A stretch of 64,000 bases of DNA from assembly GCF_015686695.1 (NCBI RefSeq), contig NZ_JADPMR010000001.1, positions 1,426,001-1,490,000 on the forward strand, read 5' to 3'. Positions 61,672 through 64,000 of the stretch are shown one piece after another. Source of the stretch: Vibrio nitrifigilis. Its GTDB lineage: Bacteria > Pseudomonadota > Gammaproteobacteria > Enterobacterales > Vibrionaceae. The notes under the pieces are model-generated. The model saw only the letters and a program-made list of their open reading frames with translations, was not told the origin of the DNA and ran no database searches. The translations under genes were made by a program, and so were the position numbers. Position 1 is the first letter of the stretch. Every line of letters begins with the position of its first letter.

Positions 61672-61716
61672 CCCAAGTAACCTCTGAATCCTGCATCTTG
61701 AGGTCATTTGGGTATA
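61672..61716. repeat. Vibrio-type palindromic repeat, full inverted pair
   Basis: CCCAAGTAACCTC (61672-61684) faces GAGGTCATTTGGGTATA (61700-61716), with a 15-bp spacer TGAATCCTGCATCTT. It is the inverted-pair form of the element found singly at 592 and 62895. Confidence 0.7.
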
Positions 61717-61863
61717 ATCATTCGTATACCTCGATAATGCTCGCAAATTTGCTTTTCAACATCGCGCTATATTGAACTATTCGTTTGATCCTTATAAGGA
61801 ATCTGACATTCATCCTTTTATTAATTATGGACATATGGATTTATATTCAAGGGAGAAGTGAGT

Positions 61864-62211
61864 ATGGCAATAAATGAAAAAGCAGCAGGCGGCTGTCGAA
61901 GTTGTACGATGTATTTGATGCAACGGTGCTACGAACGTAAATGGTGGTTTCCTTTGTTACGTGAACCATTATTGCTTGGTATGCGGCTATTAGCGCGCTG
62001 GCATGGTATTAAGGCCCGAGATTATGTTGCTAAGAACCCAGATTGTAGTGGTTGTATCCGGTTTACTAAACGTGCTTTGCTTGAGCAATCCCCACTATTC
62101 GTAAAATTACACAGTATTATTGGCCCGCATTTTAAAGCGCTTGCTCAGTCGGCCAGTACCGAGCAAGAGCGCGAACACGCGAAAAAGAGAGCAAAACAAC
62201 ATATGAGCTAA
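61864..62211 (+). CDS. Small protein with two CxxC pairs, uncharacterised
   Basis: A 115-residue basic protein that I do not recognise. It has CRSC at about residues 11-14 and CSGC at about 57-60, so a zinc or iron-sulfur site is possible. It has no signal peptide. Residues between the pairs are rich in Arg/Trp/Leu (ERKWWFPLLREPLLLGMRLLARW) and could form an amphipathic helix. ATG 61864 follows AGGGAGA; GTG 61858 is an alternative. Faces the exonuclease gene tail to tail, 14 bp apart. Confidence 0.75.
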   Translation: MAINEKAAGGCRSCTMYLMQRCYERKWWFPLLREPLLLGMRLLARWHGIKARDYVAKNPDCSGCIRFTKRALLEQSPLFVKLHSIIGPHFKALAQSASTEQEREHAKKRAKQHMS

Positions 62212-62225
62212 GGTGCTTTTACCAT

Positions 62226-62852
62226 TTATTGAATGGCAGTACCGAGTTTTTTAAGTAGCGGTGCAATGGCGTGTTTATTGGTTTTACTAATTTTCTGCAT
62301 TAACCCCATCGTTGGGGATGGAATCCCCATCTCTTCTAACTCTCGGATCATTAAAAGCCACAAACGAGCGGTCATCTGAGAATCGGCGAGTGCTCGGTGA
62401 AAAGTGCCATCGTTTTCAATGTGTTTAAAACGAACTAAATCACCCAGTTTGTGCGTTGGAGAATCTTGAATGAGACGTCGGGCAATTAACATCGAGCAGG
62501 CAAATTGACCCAAATAAGTTGTGTTGATACGTTCGAATTCGGCATCAAGAAAGCGTTTATCAAATGAGGCATTGTGCGCGACTAAAGGACTATCACCGAT
62601 AAAATCGGCAAATTCTGCCATGACTTCTTCACTGCTCGGTGCTGTACGCAGCATGTTATTGGTAATGCCTGTGTACCCTTCAATAAAAGTACTCACTCGA
62701 AATCCCGGATTCATTAATTGCTGATAGGTGTCCACCACTTGGCCATTAATGAGTTTTACTGCGCCAATTTCAATAGCGCGATCTCCCATCGTTGGCGATA
62801 GGCCCGTCGTTTCGAAGTCGAGAACAATAACGGAATGGGCGGGGTGGGGCAT
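62226..62852 (-). CDS. DEDDh-family 3'-5' exonuclease (DnaQ-like)
   Basis: A 208-residue exonuclease with the complete DEDDh set: Asp/Glu in VLDFETTGLSP (ExoI), Asp in LVAHNASFDKRFLDAEF (ExoII) and His/Asp in HRALADSQMTARL (ExoIII). It resembles the epsilon subunit or RNase T, but as a stand-alone protein its substrate is not clear; a repair or RNA-trimming role is typical. ATG 62850-62852. Confidence 0.9.
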   Translation of the reverse strand: MPHPAHSVIVLDFETTGLSPTMGDRAIEIGAVKLINGQVVDTYQQLMNPGFRVSTFIEGYTGITNNMLRTAPSSEEVMAEFADFIGDSPLVAHNASFDKRFLDAEFERINTTYLGQFACSMLIARRLIQDSPTHKLGDLVRFKHIENDGTFHRALADSQMTARLWLLMIRELEEMGIPSPTMGLMQKISKTNKHAIAPLLKKLGTAIQ

Positions 62853-63200
62853 AACTACAATCCTACAATAAATAATTCGGTAACGATTATATCGTATACC
62901 CCAATGACCTCAAGATGTCGGGGGGATTGATTCAGCAACGCGTCTAGAGCAAGCTCATTCACGACAGTAATGCTCACTTTTTTACCACATGGTCGGGGCG
63001 ATATAAAACGGCGCAATAATTGCTTAAATACAGATGAAGTATTATGCCAATATTGTTATGCAACGACCTTATTATACTGTCTCTATTGATAATGAAATTC
63101 TCAATTAAAATTGAGACTTTCGGCTAAACTTTCAGAATGACGCGTCGATACTCTAACTACGCGCAATATATTTCTTTTATGATGAACACAGGGACGAACT
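62853..63200. other. 348-bp gap with one Vibrio-type repeat
   Basis: No gene is supported. It contains the repeat at 62895-62917 and the promoter region of the chemoreceptor gene. Confidence 0.5.
62895..62917 (+). repeat. Vibrio-type intergenic repeat, single arm
   Basis: TATACCCCAATGACCTC followed by AAGATG, near the start codon of the exonuclease gene. Same element as at 592. Confidence 0.65.
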
Positions 63201-64000
63201 ATGAATAAGCTAGGCCTGAAGTCTATTCTCATCATCTCCATTTTAATGTTGGTTGGCTTATCTGTTGCCATTTCCAATTACCTTTCTTATGCCAAACAAA
63301 AAGAGAACTTAACTAACCAAATTCTTAAAGCTCACAATGGGTTAGTAGCTGATCAAGCAACCTTGGTTGAACAGTTTATTAGTGAGAAAATCACTGGCTT
63401 AAAAGGGTTAGGAGAACGATTCAAGAATGCGGACTTACCAGCGAGTACACCACAAGGTTTGGTACAACTTGCCGATATTTTTGCGACAACACTGAACACG
63501 GGTAGCTCGTTTGTCGGTTTAGAACAAAGTGGTGATGCCTATTGGAACCTAGAGAGCGACAGTTGGCCCAATCATAAGTTTGAAGGTGATATTCGGACGA
63601 TGGGTTATTATCAGGATGGGCGTAAAGCAGAAACGCCAGCCCTTACTGAACCTTATCCTGATGAATCGGATCCGAACATCTATTGGATCAGTATGGTGCA
63701 ACGTATCAAGCAAGGTATGATTGGCGCCGACATGAAATTAGGGTTTCTTAATAAGTTGGTGGTTGATGTAGCAAAGCAGGAGTTAGCCACTGCACTGATT
63801 TTAAATTCTGATTCAACGGTACTGGCCTCATCAGCACCTAATTCAGTTAAGCCAGGTATGAAAGGCTCAGAAGTTAATTGGCTAAAACCTTTGGTTAATC
63901 AAATTGTAAGTAAAAACACCTCGATTCAAAACTTTAGCGATGGTGATGACAAAGTTCTGTTTTCTCATCAAATTAATGTTGCCAATAAACACTGGTATTT
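63201..64000 (+). CDS. Methyl-accepting chemotaxis protein (partial, N-terminal)
   Basis: The first 266 codons of a chemoreceptor that runs off the right end. ATG 63201 has GGGACGA 5 bases before. A membrane helix at about residues 8-28 is followed by a periplasmic sensing domain with dCache_1-like features (YYQDGRKAETPALTEPYPDESDP, about 136-158; ISMVQRIKQGMIGADMKL). The second helix, HAMP and signalling domains lie beyond the window. It would work with CheA/CheW and possibly the CheV encoded at 6838. The ligand is unknown. Confidence 0.85.
   Translation, partial: MNKLGLKSILIISILMLVGLSVAISNYLSYAKQKENLTNQILKAHNGLVADQATLVEQFISEKITGLKGLGERFKNADLPASTPQGLVQLADIFATTLNTGSSFVGLEQSGDAYWNLESDSWPNHKFEGDIRTMGYYQDGRKAETPALTEPYPDESDPNIYWISMVQRIKQGMIGADMKLGFLNKLVVDVAKQELATALILNSDSTVLASSAPNSVKPGMKGSEVNWLKPLVNQIVSKNTSIQNFSDGDDKVLFSHQINVANKHWY

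Overview
The window looks like a chromosomal segment from a marine gammaproteobacterium of the Vibrionaceae. Pointers are a CheV-type chemotaxis coupling protein, a GTG-started metA preceded by tandem MetJ boxes, a tandem tRNA-Val(GAC) pair, DUF2726 and DUF4168 genes, and at least three copies of an intergenic element beginning TATACCC(A)AATGACCTC, which I recall as common in Vibrio intergenic DNA. Species cannot be fixed from the sequence alone. Both ends cut genes: metA on the left (minus strand) and a methyl-accepting chemotaxis protein on the right (plus strand). There is no rRNA, CRISPR array, prophage or classical insertion sequence. The only mobile-type gene is a REP-associated Y1 transposase (RAYT).

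Layout. 0-10 kb: metA end, a small P-loop kinase-like gene, a TolC/HlyD/ABC-2 permease export operon with no ATPase gene, a small Cys/His-tailed protein, cheV, a DUF2726 protein and a membrane GGDEF protein. 10.1-10.3 kb: two tRNA-Val genes. 10.4-18.7 kb: a DeoR regulator divergent from a Gfo/Idh/MocA oxidoreductase; a minus-strand run of cupin, AraC regulator, aldo-keto reductase and MFS transporter; then two half-size chromate transporters and a GntR/FCD regulator. 18.9-26 kb: a peptide/glutathione-type ABC importer (two ATPases, binding protein, two permeases) followed by a gamma-glutamyltransferase lacking a signal peptide, probably one unit that imports and cleaves gamma-glutamyl compounds. 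26.2-40.7 kb: an accessory region with three AraC regulators, an arginase-fold protein, a flavin reductase, the RAYT with its short dispersed repeats, an unrecognised 257-residue gene in an AT-rich pocket, a ribose-type ABC importer, a cyclase-family hydrolase and an EamA transporter.

40.8-52.5 kb: DUF4168 protein, a sensor kinase/sigma-54 activator pair, AstA, a probably Fur-controlled MFS transporter plus M23 peptidase pair, an ACT-domain/nucleotidyltransferase pair, tRNA-Thr(CGT), an RhlE-like helicase, an outer-membrane barrel protein, and a divergent HxlR/SDR pair. 52.5-55.1 kb: a four-gene cluster for a cysteine-repeat secreted peptide (HvfA/bufferin type), its DUF692 multinuclear iron oxidase, a DUF2063 partner and a DoxX protein. 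This is the most striking system here: a predicted metal-chelating, post-translationally modified peptide. 55.5-64 kb: PhoX phosphatase, a polysaccharide-lyase-like secreted protein, a ketopantoate-reductase-family protein, a DUF2202 ferritin-like protein, a LysE exporter, a small lipase-like hydrolase, a small four-cysteine protein, a DEDDh exonuclease and the cut chemoreceptor.

The best candidates for new biology are the hvf/buf cluster with a perfect stem between precursor and oxidase, the RAYT with repeats spaced 42-43 bp on both sides, the unrecognised gene enclosed by those repeats, the Fur-box MFS/M23 pair, and the helically spaced direct repeats between the DeoR and oxidoreductase genes. 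Family assignments rest on motif recognition by eye; no database search was run.
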